DNA of 64,000 nt from Micromonospora gifhornensis (GTDB lineage Bacteria; Actinomycetota; Actinomycetes; Mycobacteriales; Micromonosporaceae). The stretch lies in the NCBI RefSeq assembly GCF_016863515.1, contig NZ_BOPA01000016.1:124001-188000 (forward strand). The letters are read 5' to 3'. The notes beneath the pieces were generated by a model. That model saw nothing but the letters and a program-made list of their open reading frames with translations, was not told the DNA's origin and ran no database searches. Below are positions 16,093-25,604 of the stretch, piece after piece (position 1 is the stretch's first letter; every line of letters begins with the position of its first letter). Both the position numbers and the translations under genes were made by a program.

Positions 16093-17825
16093 CCAGCGGC
16101 CCGGCCGCTGCCAGCGCCGCGGCGGCGGTGCTGGCAGCGGCGGCGGCCAGCGGCGTGCAGCGGCTGTGGTTCAACAGCGGTTCCGAGCTGACGTCGTTCC
16201 AGGAAGCCAACGCGCAGGCCCGCCACCACGGCCGGCCGACCCCGGAACTCATCACCTGCCCGCACGAGCACGTGGCGCTCACCGCCGCGATGGGCGAAAC
16301 CATGGTCACCGGGCGACCCGCCATGACCGCGGCCCACGCCGACCTCGGTCTGCTGCACCACGGCGGCGCCATCCACAACGCGATGTGGGGCGACCACCCC
16401 ATCATGATCATGTCGGGTTATCCGCCCACCCGCGCCGAGGCACGCACCTCACCGGTGTTCTGGAAGCAGCAGCGCTGGGACCAGGGCTCGATCGTCCGGC
16501 AGTACGTCAAGTGGGACTACAAGCTGTCCGCCCTCGACGACGCCGGCCTGGTGGTGGCGCGCGGCCTGCAGGTCGCGCTCGCCCCCCGACCCGGCCCCGT
16601 CTACCTGGCGATGCCCGAGGAGGTGGGCCGGCACCCGGTGCCGGCCGACGGCCCGACCCCCAGCGCCCAGAGGCTCGGCATTCCGCGGCTCGGCCCCGGC
16701 GACCCCGACGTGGTCAGCGAGGTGGCCCGCCGACTGACCACCGCCCGGCGGCCGGTCGTCGTCACCGACCGGGTCGGCGTGAACCCGCAGGCCGTCGCGC
16801 TGCTGGCCGACCTGGCCGACACCCTCGGTGTGCAGGTGCGCGCCTCCCGCTACCGGATGAACCTGCCGGACGACAACCCGTGGCACACCACCGATCCGCT
16901 GGACCAGTTCGACGTCATCGTCGTGCTGGACCACCCGGTGCCGTGGATGCCCGCCGTGGAACGGCCGCGCGACGACGCGTGGATCGGCTGGGTGGGACCC
17001 GACCCGATCGAGAGCCGGGTACCGCTCTACGAACTGCGTGCCGACGCCCGTACCACCGCCGATCCGGCGGCGTTCCTGGCCGCGGTGCTCGCCGAGGTGG
17101 GCTCTGCCGGGCCGGGTGACGCCGACAGCATCCGGCGACGCCGGCAACACCCGCCCGCTGCCAGGGCGCGGCGGGCGACCGACGGCGGGGCGGCGGCGAG
17201 CGGCGTACCCACGCCGGCTCTGATCGCCGCGGCGCTGGACCGGCATCTGCGCCCCGACGACCTGCTGACCTGGGAGGTGTTCGACACCGCCACGGTCAGC
17301 CGGACGAAGCCGGGCACCCTGTTCGAGAAGGGCGGGTCCAGCCTCGGCTGGTCGGTGGCGGCGGCGACCGGCGCCAGCATCGCCGCCGGCGGCGCGCACG
17401 CGGTGGCGGTGACCGGGGACGGCTCGTACCTGTTCGGCTCCCCGGACTCGTGCCTGTGGTTGCAGCAGCAGTGCGACGCCCCGGTGGTCACCGTGGTGGT
17501 CAACAACGGCGGCTACCGCACCGGCACGACCACGCTTGCCGCGCACTACCCGGGCGGTCTGGCGGTCACCGAACCCACGGTGCTCGGCGGCCACCTCACC
17601 CCGTCGCCGGACTTCGCGGCCCACGCCCGATCCCAGGGCTGCTACGGCGAACGGGTGGTCGCCGCGGCCGACCTGGCCGCCGCCCTGGACCGGGCCCGCA
17701 CCGCCGTCGAGCGTGACCGGGTGCCGGCCGTGCTGGACGTCTGGGTGCCCGAACACCTCACCGGGTCGATGGATCCGGGACGCCGGGCGCGCACCCCGGC
17801 TGACGAAGGGAACACCGATGGTTGA
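16089..17825 (+). CDS. Thiamine diphosphate-dependent enzyme (acetolactate synthase/2-oxoacid decarboxylase family)
   Basis: A 578-residue ThDP enzyme with three domains. The activating Glu60 is in CPHEHVALTAAMG and the ThDP-binding motif is GDGSYLF...NNGGY at about residue 442 onward. FAD-site features of true acetolactate synthases are not obvious, so a decarboxylase or lyase on a 2-oxo acid fits better. Benzoylformate-type decarboxylases are often followed by an aldehyde dehydrogenase, as here. It overlaps both neighbours (GTGA start, 8-nt overlap with the dehydrogenase). The substrate cannot be read. Confidence 0.85.
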   Translation: MTSGPAAASAAAAVLAAAAASGVQRLWFNSGSELTSFQEANAQARHHGRPTPELITCPHEHVALTAAMGETMVTGRPAMTAAHADLGLLHHGGAIHNAMWGDHPIMIMSGYPPTRAEARTSPVFWKQQRWDQGSIVRQYVKWDYKLSALDDAGLVVARGLQVALAPRPGPVYLAMPEEVGRHPVPADGPTPSAQRLGIPRLGPGDPDVVSEVARRLTTARRPVVVTDRVGVNPQAVALLADLADTLGVQVRASRYRMNLPDDNPWHTTDPLDQFDVIVVLDHPVPWMPAVERPRDDAWIGWVGPDPIESRVPLYELRADARTTADPAAFLAAVLAEVGSAGPGDADSIRRRRQHPPAARARRATDGGAAASGVPTPALIAAALDRHLRPDDLLTWEVFDTATVSRTKPGTLFEKGGSSLGWSVAAATGASIAAGGAHAVAVTGDGSYLFGSPDSCLWLQQQCDAPVVTVVVNNGGYRTGTTTLAAHYPGGLAVTEPTVLGGHLTPSPDFAAHARSQGCYGERVVAAADLAAALDRARTAVERDRVPAVLDVWVPEHLTGSMDPGRRARTPADEGNTDG

Positions 17826-19242
17826 TGTCGTCTCGCCCATCGACGCGCAGGTCCTGGCCCGCGTCGCACCGACCGCGCCGGCCGACGTGGACGCCGCCGT
17901 CCGGGCAGCCCGCGCCGCCCAGCCGGCCTGGGCCCGGCGTACCGGCAGTGAGCGGGCGCGGGTTCTGCACGCGATCGCCGACCTCATCGAGGCCCAGGTC
18001 GACGACCTGGCCGAGACCGAGACCCGCAACACCGGCAAGATCCTCAGCGACACCCGGCGTGAGGTACGCCGGGCGGCTGGCAGCTTCCGCTACTACGCGG
18101 GCTGGGCGGAGCAGGTACGCGGGGAGACCATCCCGGTCGGGCCCGAGTACCACACGTACACGGTGCCGGAGCCGCACGGTGTGGTCGCCGGGGTCATCCC
18201 GTGGAACGTGCCGTTCTTCTTCGCCGCCAAGAAGATCGCCCCGGCGCTCGCCTTCGGCAACGCCTGTCTGCTCAAGCCGGCCGAGGAGACGCCGTTGACC
18301 GCCCTGCGGTTGGGTGAGCTGCTGGCCGAGGCGGGCATTCCGCAGGGGTTGGTGCAGGTGCTGCCGGGCGGCCGGGAGACCGGTGCGACACTGGTGTCGC
18401 ATCCGGGCGTCGACCTGATCGTGTTCACCGGGCACCACGACACCGGAAAGGCGATCGCCCGCGCGGCGGCGGAGAACCTGACCCCGATCGCGTTGGAGTT
18501 GGGCGGCAAGTCGCCGCAGGTCGTCTTCCCCGACGCCGACCTGGACCGGGCGGTCGACGCCGTGGTGCTGGGGGTATTCGCCTCCTGCGGTCAGATGTGC
18601 ATCGCCGGTTCGCGGCTGGTGTTGCACGAGTCCATCTACGACGAGGTCCTCGACCGGGTGGCCGCGCGGGTGCGCACGTTGCAGGTGGGTGACCCGTTCG
18701 ACGAGCGGACCGACCTCGGCCCGCAGATCACCGCGGCGCAGCGGGACAAGACGGCGGCGTTCATCGCCGAGACCCGCGGCGCCGGCCGGCTGGTCGCGCA
18801 GGCCGCGCTGCCCGACGACGAGCGGCTGCGGGACGGCTTCTACGTGCCGCCGACCGTGTTCGACCGGCTCGACGAGGGCGCCCGCGTGCTGCGCGAGGAG
18901 GTCTTCGGGCCGGTGCTGGCGGTGTCGTCGTTCCGCGACGACGCCGAGGCGCTGCGGCTGGCCGACGACACCCAGTTCGGTCTCGCCGCCGGTGTCTGGA
19001 CCGCCGACATCGCCCGGGCGCACCGTTTCGCCGGGCAGGTACGCGCCGGCACGGTGTGGATCAACACGTACCGGGTGTTGTCGGACCTGGTGCCGTTCGG
19101 TGGGGTCGGCCTGTCCGGTTACGGCCGGGAGAACGGCACTGAGGCGGCCCGGCTCTACCTGCGCCCCAAGTCGGTGTGGACCTCGCTGGCCGGCGGTATC
19201 CCGCAGGGGTACGGAATGGGAGGCGCTGGTGCGTCAGGCTGA
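17818..19242 (+). CDS. NAD(P)-dependent aldehyde dehydrogenase
   Basis: A 474-residue ALDH oxidising an aldehyde to the acid. Conserved PWNVPFF (Asn), ALELGGKSP (general base Glu, about 226) and FASCGQMCIAGSR (catalytic Cys, about 261) are present. EVFGPVLAV and PFGGVGLSGYGREN close the fold. It is closest in type to betaine-aldehyde or gamma-aminobutyraldehyde-like ALDHs. The start overlaps the ThDP gene by 8 nt, so the aldehyde made there is its likely substrate. A Gly-rich tail (GYGMGGAGASG) is unusual but short. Confidence 0.92.
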   Translation: MVDVVSPIDAQVLARVAPTAPADVDAAVRAARAAQPAWARRTGSERARVLHAIADLIEAQVDDLAETETRNTGKILSDTRREVRRAAGSFRYYAGWAEQVRGETIPVGPEYHTYTVPEPHGVVAGVIPWNVPFFFAAKKIAPALAFGNACLLKPAEETPLTALRLGELLAEAGIPQGLVQVLPGGRETGATLVSHPGVDLIVFTGHHDTGKAIARAAAENLTPIALELGGKSPQVVFPDADLDRAVDAVVLGVFASCGQMCIAGSRLVLHESIYDEVLDRVAARVRTLQVGDPFDERTDLGPQITAAQRDKTAAFIAETRGAGRLVAQAALPDDERLRDGFYVPPTVFDRLDEGARVLREEVFGPVLAVSSFRDDAEALRLADDTQFGLAAGVWTADIARAHRFAGQVRAGTVWINTYRVLSDLVPFGGVGLSGYGRENGTEAARLYLRPKSVWTSLAGGIPQGYGMGGAGASG

Positions 19243-20494
19243 CCGCCCGGCCGATGCACCGGCCGACGTGCCAGCCGACGACGAGGTGGGACGCGGCGGT
19301 CTCGCGTTGCTGCGGGACCGCCGCTTCGGTCCGTACTTCTTCGGGTCGCTGGCGTCCAACACCGGTACGTGGTTCCAGAACGTCGCGGCGATCCTGACCA
19401 TCTTCGCGCTGACCCGTTCGGCGTTCATGGTGGGTCTGGTCACCGCCCTGCAGTTCGCCATGCAGTTGGTCCTCGCCCCGGTGATCGGGGCGGTGGCCGA
19501 CCGGGCCGACCGGCGGCTGCTGATCATCGTGGGGCAGACGTTGGGCGGTACCGCCGCCGCCGTGCTCGCGGTGCTGGCGTTCCTGGACGCGTTGAACCCG
19601 TGGCTGCTGCTCACCTTCGTCGGACTGTCCGGGGTGGGTCAGGCGGTCACCGGTCCGGCCGCGCAGGCGCTGGTGCCCAACATCGTCGGCCGCGCCGACG
19701 TCGCCCAGGCGATCGCCCTGCACTCGTTGACCTTCAACCTGTCCCGCGCCATCGGCCCGGTCGCCGGTGCGGCCACCTACGCGGTCGCGGGCGCCGGTAC
19801 CGCGTTCGCCGTCAACGCCGCCAGCTTCCTGGTGTTCGCGGTGGCGTTGGCCGGCGTACGGCTGCCCCGGCCCGCCGAGGGGGCCCGCCGCAGCGGCGGG
19901 CTCGGCGTCTTCGACGGCCTGGCCTATGTGCGTCGCCGTCCGGTGTTGCTGCGTTGCCTGGTGGCGGTGGCCCTGATCGGGCTGGCCATGGAACCGATCA
20001 ACACGCTGTCGCCGCTGTTCGCCGAGGGTTTCGGCGGCGGTGAGCTACTGGTGGGCATCTTCATCACCTTCTTCGGCATCGGTTCGGCGTTGATCGCCGG
20101 CTGGGTCGGCAAGCTGCGCCGCACGATGGGCAGTGGCCGTACGGGTGCGTGGGGGGTGCTCGCCCTGGGCGCCGGGATGGTGGTGCTGGCGGTCAGTCCC
20201 GGACCGGTGGTCGCCACCGTCGGCATCGCCGTCGGTGGCGCCGGTTACCTGCTCGCGGTCAGCGACGTCAACGCCACCATGCAGCAGGGCCTGGCCGACG
20301 CGGTACGCGGCCGGGTGATGGCCCTGTGGTCGATGTGTTTTCTCGGCATCCGGCCGGGTGCGGCGATGCTGCACGGCTGGCTGGGTGACACGTTCTCGGC
20401 ACGTACCGGCGCGTTCGTGGCCGCCGTGTCTGCGCTGCTCGCGGCGGTGGTGCTGCGGGGCCGGTCGACCTGGCGTCGACCGGGCCAGGGGTGA
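19229..20494 (+). CDS. MFS transporter
   Basis: A 421-residue major facilitator of about 10-12 membrane helices. The motif-A-like loop is GAVADRADRRLL. An acidic Asp/Ala/Pro-rich N-terminal tail precedes the first helix. The type (RDRRFGPYFFGSLASNTGTWFQNVA) is that of EntS/TetV-like exporters, so it may expel a toxic intermediate rather than import. GTG 19229 has GGGAGG upstream and overlaps the ALDH by 14 nt. Last gene before promoter C. Confidence 0.87.
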   Translation: MRQADRPADAPADVPADDEVGRGGLALLRDRRFGPYFFGSLASNTGTWFQNVAAILTIFALTRSAFMVGLVTALQFAMQLVLAPVIGAVADRADRRLLIIVGQTLGGTAAAVLAVLAFLDALNPWLLLTFVGLSGVGQAVTGPAAQALVPNIVGRADVAQAIALHSLTFNLSRAIGPVAGAATYAVAGAGTAFAVNAASFLVFAVALAGVRLPRPAEGARRSGGLGVFDGLAYVRRRPVLLRCLVAVALIGLAMEPINTLSPLFAEGFGGGELLVGIFITFFGIGSALIAGWVGKLRRTMGSGRTGAWGVLALGAGMVVLAVSPGPVVATVGIAVGGAGYLLAVSDVNATMQQGLADAVRGRVMALWSMCFLGIRPGAAMLHGWLGDTFSARTGAFVAAVSALLAAVVLRGRSTWRRPGQG

Positions 20495-20503
20495 GAGGCC
20501 GCG

Positions 20504-20565
20504 TTGACCCCGTACCTGATCGCGGACTATTCTGCTGAGCGAAACACCGTTCGCTTGAAGCGAAC
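20504..20565 (+). promoter_or_regulatory. Promoter C with IclR-type operator (GTTC-N9-GAAC)
   Basis: -35 TTGACC (20504-20509), 18-bp spacer and -10 TATTCT (20528-20533). GTTCGC-TTGAA-GCGAAC (20549-20565) is the most symmetric of the three operators, with 6-nt perfect arms. Here it lies downstream of the -10 box, near the transcription start. Confidence 0.7.
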
Positions 20566-20586
20566 GAAATGGATAGGGGAGGCCCA

Positions 20587-21786
20587 GTGCACGACGGACC
20601 GCTGACCGGACTCCGCGTCATCGACGCCTCGACGATCCTGGCGGGCCCGCTGTGCTGCCAGATCCTCGGCGACTTCGGTGCCGACGTCATCAAGGTCGAA
20701 CACCCCGTCGCCGGGGACAGCATGCGCGGCCACGGTCACGCCAAGAACGGCGTTCCGCTGTGGTGGAAGGAGATCTCCCGCAACAAGCGGACGATCGGCC
20801 TGAAGCTGTCCACTCCGGAAGGCGCCGACCTGCTGCGTCGCCTCGCCGCCACCGCCGACGTGCTGGTCGAGAACTTCCGCCCGGGCACCCTGGAACGGTG
20901 GGGGATCAGCCCGCAACAGCTCCAGGAGCTCAACCCCGGCCTGGTCGTCGTGCGCATCTCCGGCTTCGGCCAGAAGGGCCCCTACGCGCACCGGCCCGGT
21001 TTCGGCACCCTCGCCGAGGCGATGAGCGGCTTCGCCCACCTGACCGGCGAGGCCGACGGCCCACCCACCCTGCCGGCGTTCGGCCTGGCCGACAGCATCT
21101 GCGGCATCGCCGCCTCCTCGGCCACCATGGTGGCGCTGTGGGCCCGCACCCGCAACGGCGGCAAGGGCCAGGTCGTCGACCTCAGCCTCCTCGAACCGAT
21201 CATGACGGCGGTCGGCCCCGGCCCCACCGTCTACGACCAGCTCGGTGTCATCGGCCACCGGCACGGCAACCGGTCCACCAACAACGCCCCCCGCAACACC
21301 TACCGCACCAGGGACGGCGACTGGGTCGCGGTGTCCACAAGCGCCCAGACCATCGCCGAACGGGTACTGCGGCTCGTCGGGCACCCCGAGGTCATCGACG
21401 AACCGTGGTTCGCCTCCGGACGTGAACGCGCCGCGCACGCCGACCTGCTCGACGACTACGTGGGCGGCTGGATCGCCGAACGCACCCGCGACGAGGTCAT
21501 GCGCGCCTTCGAAGAGGCCGGCGCGGCCGTCGCACCCGTCTACACCGCCCGCGACATCGTCACCGACGAACACGTCCAGGCCGCCGAGATGGTGGTCAAG
21601 GTGCCCGACGCCGACCTCGGCGAGGTGCTGATGCACAACGTGATGTGGCGCATGTCGGAGAACCCGGGCCGGATCCGCTTCACCGGTCGACCCCTCGGGG
21701 CCGACACCGACGACCTCCTCGTCAACGAACTCGGCTGCACCCCCGAGGCCGTCGCCGAGCTGCGCGCCCGGGAGATCGTGGCCTGA
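20587..21786 (+). CDS. CaiB/BaiF family CoA-transferase (class III)
   Basis: A 399-residue class III CoA-transferase, moving CoA from a donor acyl-CoA to a carboxylic acid. Motifs: LRVIDASTILAGPLCCQILGDFGADVIKVE (N-terminal CoA fold), NKRTIGLKLSTPEG, VENFRPGTLERWG and GQVVDLSLLEP with the putative catalytic Asp near residue 198. GTG 20587 has GGGGAGG 4 nt upstream. It opens the last transcript of the cluster and would activate the acid made upstream as a CoA thioester. Confidence 0.92.
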   Translation: MHDGPLTGLRVIDASTILAGPLCCQILGDFGADVIKVEHPVAGDSMRGHGHAKNGVPLWWKEISRNKRTIGLKLSTPEGADLLRRLAATADVLVENFRPGTLERWGISPQQLQELNPGLVVVRISGFGQKGPYAHRPGFGTLAEAMSGFAHLTGEADGPPTLPAFGLADSICGIAASSATMVALWARTRNGGKGQVVDLSLLEPIMTAVGPGPTVYDQLGVIGHRHGNRSTNNAPRNTYRTRDGDWVAVSTSAQTIAERVLRLVGHPEVIDEPWFASGRERAAHADLLDDYVGGWIAERTRDEVMRAFEEAGAAVAPVYTARDIVTDEHVQAAEMVVKVPDADLGEVLMHNVMWRMSENPGRIRFTGRPLGADTDDLLVNELGCTPEAVAELRAREIVA

Positions 21787-21816
21787 CGGCCGCCACCACA
21801 GAAGGTAAGGATTGTC

Positions 21817-22683
21817 GTGACCACAACGAGCACCACTGCCGCAACCAGCCCGGTGACCGGGACGCAGGCGCTCCTGGCCGCCGTCGGCGCCGGAGTGCGG
21901 ACCTACGACCTGGGCCGCCGGCTGACCATCGGTATGCCGCAGTCGCCGAACCACCCGCCGTTCTGGCACGCCCTGCCCCGCCGGCACGGCGACAACGTGC
22001 GCGCCGACGGTGGTTCCGCCGCCAACGACATCATCACCATGGGCACCCACGTCGGCACCCACATCGACGCCTTCGCCCACGTCTCCCAGGACGGCCGGCT
22101 GGTCGACGGCTCCGACGCCACCGTCGCCGGCCGCGGTGGACGCTTCGCCGAACTGGGCGCGCACACCATCGCCCCGATCCTCCGCCGGGGTGTGTTGCTC
22201 GACGTCCCGGCGGCCCTGGGTCAGCCCGACGGTTGCCCGCCCGGATACGAGATCACCCCGCAGGACCTGTCGGCCGCGGCGCAACGGCAGGGCACCCCGG
22301 TCCGCCCCGGTGACGTGGTGCTGATCCGCAGCGGCTGGGGACGCCTGTTCGACCACGAGGACCGCACCCGCTACGTCGGGCACGCCAGCGGCGTGCCGGG
22401 CGTCGGTGCGGCCGGCGCCACCTGGCTCGCCGACGCCGGCGCACACGCCGTCGGCGCCGACACCATCGCCTTCGAGTGCCTGCGGCCGGGTGCCGGGCAC
22501 AGCGTCCTCCCGGCGCACCGGGTGCTGCTCGTCGAACGCGGGGTCTACATCATCGAGACGATGGCGCTTGAGGAACTGGCCGCCGACGCCGTCCACGAGT
22601 TCCTGTTCGTGCTCTCGCCGCTGGCCATCTTCGGCGCCACCGGCTCGCCGGTGCGCCCGCTGGCGGTGATCGCCAATGGCTGA
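21817..22683 (+). CDS. Cyclase-family metal-dependent hydrolase (PF04199; isatin hydrolase/kynurenine formamidase-like)
   Basis: A 288-residue PF04199 hydrolase. The metal-binding box GTHVGTHIDAFAH fits HxGTHxDxxxH. Characterised relatives are bacterial kynurenine formamidase and isatin hydrolase, which cleave an amide or lactam bond. In those the box usually has Pro where this one has Phe, so the substrate may differ. The late RVLLVERGVYIIETMALEEL block is typical. GTG 21817 has AAGG upstream. It overlaps the PrpD gene by 8 nt. Confidence 0.85.
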   Translation: MTTTSTTAATSPVTGTQALLAAVGAGVRTYDLGRRLTIGMPQSPNHPPFWHALPRRHGDNVRADGGSAANDIITMGTHVGTHIDAFAHVSQDGRLVDGSDATVAGRGGRFAELGAHTIAPILRRGVLLDVPAALGQPDGCPPGYEITPQDLSAAAQRQGTPVRPGDVVLIRSGWGRLFDHEDRTRYVGHASGVPGVGAAGATWLADAGAHAVGADTIAFECLRPGAGHSVLPAHRVLLVERGVYIIETMALEELAADAVHEFLFVLSPLAIFGATGSPVRPLAVIANG

Positions 22684-24100
22684 GCAGACCCTCGCCCAGC
22701 ACCTCGCCGCCTTCGCCGCCGGCACCAGCGCCACCGCTCTGCCCGACCGGCTCGCCGCCAGTGTGCGCCAACGCGTCCTGGACATCCTCGGGCTGTGCGT
22801 GGCCGCGCACCGGCTGCCCACCAGCCGCGCCGCCCTGGACTACGTCGCCGACCTGGGTGGACGCGGCCAGGCACACGTCGTCGGCCTCCCCGATGCGGTA
22901 CCCGCCGCGCAGGCCGCGTTCGGCAACGGCGTGCTCGCCCACTCGCTGGACTACGACGACACCCACCTGCCCTCGGTGCTGCACCCCAGCGCCGCGGTGG
23001 TCCCGGCCGCCCTGGCCGCCGCGCAGGCCGCCGGCGCCGACGGCACCGCCCTGACCAACGCCGTCGCGGTCGGCATCGAGACGACCGTACGGCTGGGCAT
23101 GGCCGGTTTCGACCCGGTCCTGAACAACTCGGTGTTCTTCGAACACGGCCAGCACGCCACCTCCATCTGCGGTGCGATGGGCGGTGCCGTCGCCGCCGGC
23201 ATGCTGCTCGGACTCGACGAGAAGCAGCTCACCGACGTGCTCGGGGTGACCGCCTCGATGGCCGCCGGGCTGATCGAGGCCAACCGCACCGGCGGCACGG
23301 TCAAGCGGCTGCACTGCGGCTGGGCCGCGCACAGCGCCGTCACCGCCGCCGACCTGGTCCGCCGCGGCTTCACCGGGCCACCCACCGTGCTGGAGGGCCG
23401 GTTCGGTTTCTACACCGCCTTCCTGCGCGGGGAAGCCGACCACGAGCAGATCACCGACGGACTCGGTGAACGCTGGTCGGTGCCGGACATCTTCTTCAAG
23501 CCGTACCCGGCCAACCACTTCACCCACGCCGCCATCGACGCCGGTCTGGCGCTGCGCGCCCGGGGCGTGCCGGTGGACCGGATCACCCACATCGAACTGC
23601 GGGTACCCGCAGCGGTGATCCGCACCATCGGGGAACCGATCGCCACCAAACGGGCCCCCGACACCGGCTACCAGGCGCAGTTCAGCGGGCCGTACGCGAT
23701 CGTCGCCGGGCTGCTCGGCGGTGGGGGACTGGGCCTCGGCCTGGGTGACTTCACCGACGAGTTGGCCCGTGACCCGCAGCGCCGGGCGCTGATGGCCCGC
23801 GTCGACGTGGTTCCCGACGACGAGTGCAACAAGATCTTCCCGTACCAGTTCCCGGCCATCGTGACCGTACGCACCGACGACGGCCGTACGTGGCGCGAGG
23901 AGGTCCTGGCCAACCGCGGCGGCCCGCAACGACCGCTGTCCGACGCCGAACTGGCGATGAAGTTCCGGGACAACGTCGCCGGGCGCATCGCCCCGGAGAC
24001 CGCCGACCAGGTGGTGTCCACCGTGCTCGGCCTCGCCGACGTCACCGACGTCAGCGACCTGCTGCGCCCACTGACCCACCTCCGCACCGACGTCGACTGA
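22676..24100 (+). CDS. MmgE/PrpD family protein
   Basis: A 474-residue protein of the family with 2-methylcitrate dehydratase, cis-aconitate decarboxylase and iminodisuccinate epimerase. Family signatures: AFGNGVLAHSLDYDDTHLPSVLHPSAAVVPAALA near residue 80, GVTASMAAGLIEANRTGGTVKRLHCGWAAHSAV mid-protein and FKPYPANHFTHAAIDA in the second half. The reaction would involve (de)hydration, decarboxylation or epimerisation at a carboxylate-bearing carbon. It is translationally coupled to the cyclase gene and followed after 37 nt by the hydantoinase gene. Confidence 0.9.
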   Translation: MAEQTLAQHLAAFAAGTSATALPDRLAASVRQRVLDILGLCVAAHRLPTSRAALDYVADLGGRGQAHVVGLPDAVPAAQAAFGNGVLAHSLDYDDTHLPSVLHPSAAVVPAALAAAQAAGADGTALTNAVAVGIETTVRLGMAGFDPVLNNSVFFEHGQHATSICGAMGGAVAAGMLLGLDEKQLTDVLGVTASMAAGLIEANRTGGTVKRLHCGWAAHSAVTAADLVRRGFTGPPTVLEGRFGFYTAFLRGEADHEQITDGLGERWSVPDIFFKPYPANHFTHAAIDAGLALRARGVPVDRITHIELRVPAAVIRTIGEPIATKRAPDTGYQAQFSGPYAIVAGLLGGGGLGLGLGDFTDELARDPQRRALMARVDVVPDDECNKIFPYQFPAIVTVRTDDGRTWREEVLANRGGPQRPLSDAELAMKFRDNVAGRIAPETADQVVSTVLGLADVTDVSDLLRPLTHLRTDVD

Positions 24101-24137
24101 CACCGGCCTCGCGGCCCGCCAACCTCAGGAGCACATC

Positions 24138-25604
24138 GTGGAACCCTTCGATCTCGTAGTGACAAACGTCCGAGTGGTGCGGCACGACCAGGCCGAGCCG
24201 GCGGCGCTGGACATCGGTGTCCGCGACGGCCGGATCGCCGCCCTCGCGCCCCACCTCGACCCCACCGGCGCGAAGTCCGTCGTGGACGCCGGCGGCAAGC
24301 TCGCCTTCCCGGGTGTCGTCGACGCCCACCAGCACTGGGGCATCTACCACCCGCTGGCCGAGGACGCCGCCACCGAGAGCCGCGCCTGCGCGCAGGGCGG
24401 TGTCACCTCCGCGCTCAACTACATCCGTACCGGGCAGTACTACCTCAACCGCGGTGGACCGTACCGCGAGTTCTTCCCCGAGGTGCACCGCGCCACCGAC
24501 CAGAAGTCCTACGTCGACTTCGCCTTCCACGTGGCCCCGATGACCACCGAACACATCGACGAGATCCCCGAGCTGATCCGTGACCACGGCGTCACCTCGT
24601 TCAAGATCTTCATGTTCTACGGTGGTCACGGGCTGCACGGCCGCTCGGCCGACCAGAGTTCCTTCCTGATGATCCCGCCGGACGCCCGGTACGACTACGC
24701 CCACTTCGAGTTCGTCATGCGCGGCGTGCAGGCCGCCCGGGAACAGTTCCCGGAGTTGGCCGACGAGATCTCGCTGTCGCTGCACTGCGAGACCGCGGAG
24801 ATCATGCGGGCGTACACCCGGCTGGTCGAGGAGGACGGCAGCCTCAAGGGGCTCGCCGCCTACAGCGCCTCCCGGCCGCCGCACTCCGAGGGCCTGGCGG
24901 TCACCATCGCCGCCTACCTGGCCCACGAGACCGGCCTGCCCACCATCAACCTGCTGCACCTGACCTCCGCCAAGGCGGTCGACGCGGCGCTGCGGATGGC
25001 GCAGGCGTTCCCGCACGTCGACTTCCGCCGCGAGGTGACCATCGGTCACCTGCTGGCCGACATCGACACCGCCTACGGCCTCGGCGGCAAGGTCAACCCG
25101 CCGCTTCGGCCCCGCGAGGACGTCGAGGCCCTGTGGGGTCACATGCTCGACGGCGCGATCGACTGGGTGGTCAGCGACCACGCCTGCTGCCGCGCCGAGG
25201 TCAAGTTCGGTGAGCCGAAGGACGACATCTTCGTCGCCAAGTCCGGCTTCGGTGGCGCCGAGTACCTGCTGCCCGGCTTGATCAGCGAAGGCGTCAAGCG
25301 GGGCCTGTCCTACGGTCGGGTCGCCGAGCTGACCTCGTGGGCGCCCGCGCGGCGTTTCGGGTTGGCCACCAAGGGCGCCATCGCCGAGGGGCTGGACGCG
25401 GACTTCTGCCTCGTCGACCCGAACCACACCTGGACGGTGCGGGCGCAGGACTCGCTGTCGACGCAGGAGTACACCCCGTTCGAGGGCATGGAGTTGACCG
25501 CGAAGGTCACCGACACCTTCCTGCGCGGTGAGCAGATCCTGCGCGCCGGCAACGTGGTCGGCCAGCCCCGCGGCCGCTACCTGGCCCGGCCGACCCGGCC
25601 GTGA
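24138..25604 (+). CDS. Dihydropyrimidinase/hydantoinase-family cyclic amidohydrolase
   Basis: A 488-residue member of the D-hydantoinase/dihydropyrimidinase group, binuclear-metal enzymes that open cyclic amides, imides or ureides. Metal ligands are visible: VVDAHQHWG (His-x-His), SFKIFMFYGG (Lys to be carboxylated), LHCETAEI (His), NLLHLTSAKA (His) and VVSDHACC (Asp). The block CKVNPPLR-like GGKVNPPLRPRED is also typical. GTG 24138 has AGGAG upstream. Its start and end in the operon suggest ring opening is one step of the pathway. Confidence 0.9.
   Translation: MEPFDLVVTNVRVVRHDQAEPAALDIGVRDGRIAALAPHLDPTGAKSVVDAGGKLAFPGVVDAHQHWGIYHPLAEDAATESRACAQGGVTSALNYIRTGQYYLNRGGPYREFFPEVHRATDQKSYVDFAFHVAPMTTEHIDEIPELIRDHGVTSFKIFMFYGGHGLHGRSADQSSFLMIPPDARYDYAHFEFVMRGVQAAREQFPELADEISLSLHCETAEIMRAYTRLVEEDGSLKGLAAYSASRPPHSEGLAVTIAAYLAHETGLPTINLLHLTSAKAVDAALRMAQAFPHVDFRREVTIGHLLADIDTAYGLGGKVNPPLRPREDVEALWGHMLDGAIDWVVSDHACCRAEVKFGEPKDDIFVAKSGFGGAEYLLPGLISEGVKRGLSYGRVAELTSWAPARRFGLATKGAIAEGLDADFCLVDPNHTWTVRAQDSLSTQEYTPFEGMELTAKVTDTFLRGEQILRAGNVVGQPRGRYLARPTRP

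Noticed and set aside
20527..22821. 764-codon open frame on the minus strand opposite CaiB and the cyclase gene
   Set aside because: It lies antisense to two genes with clear motifs, its composition is Gly/Asp/Val-rich in the way a C-rich strand gives, and it matches no family.
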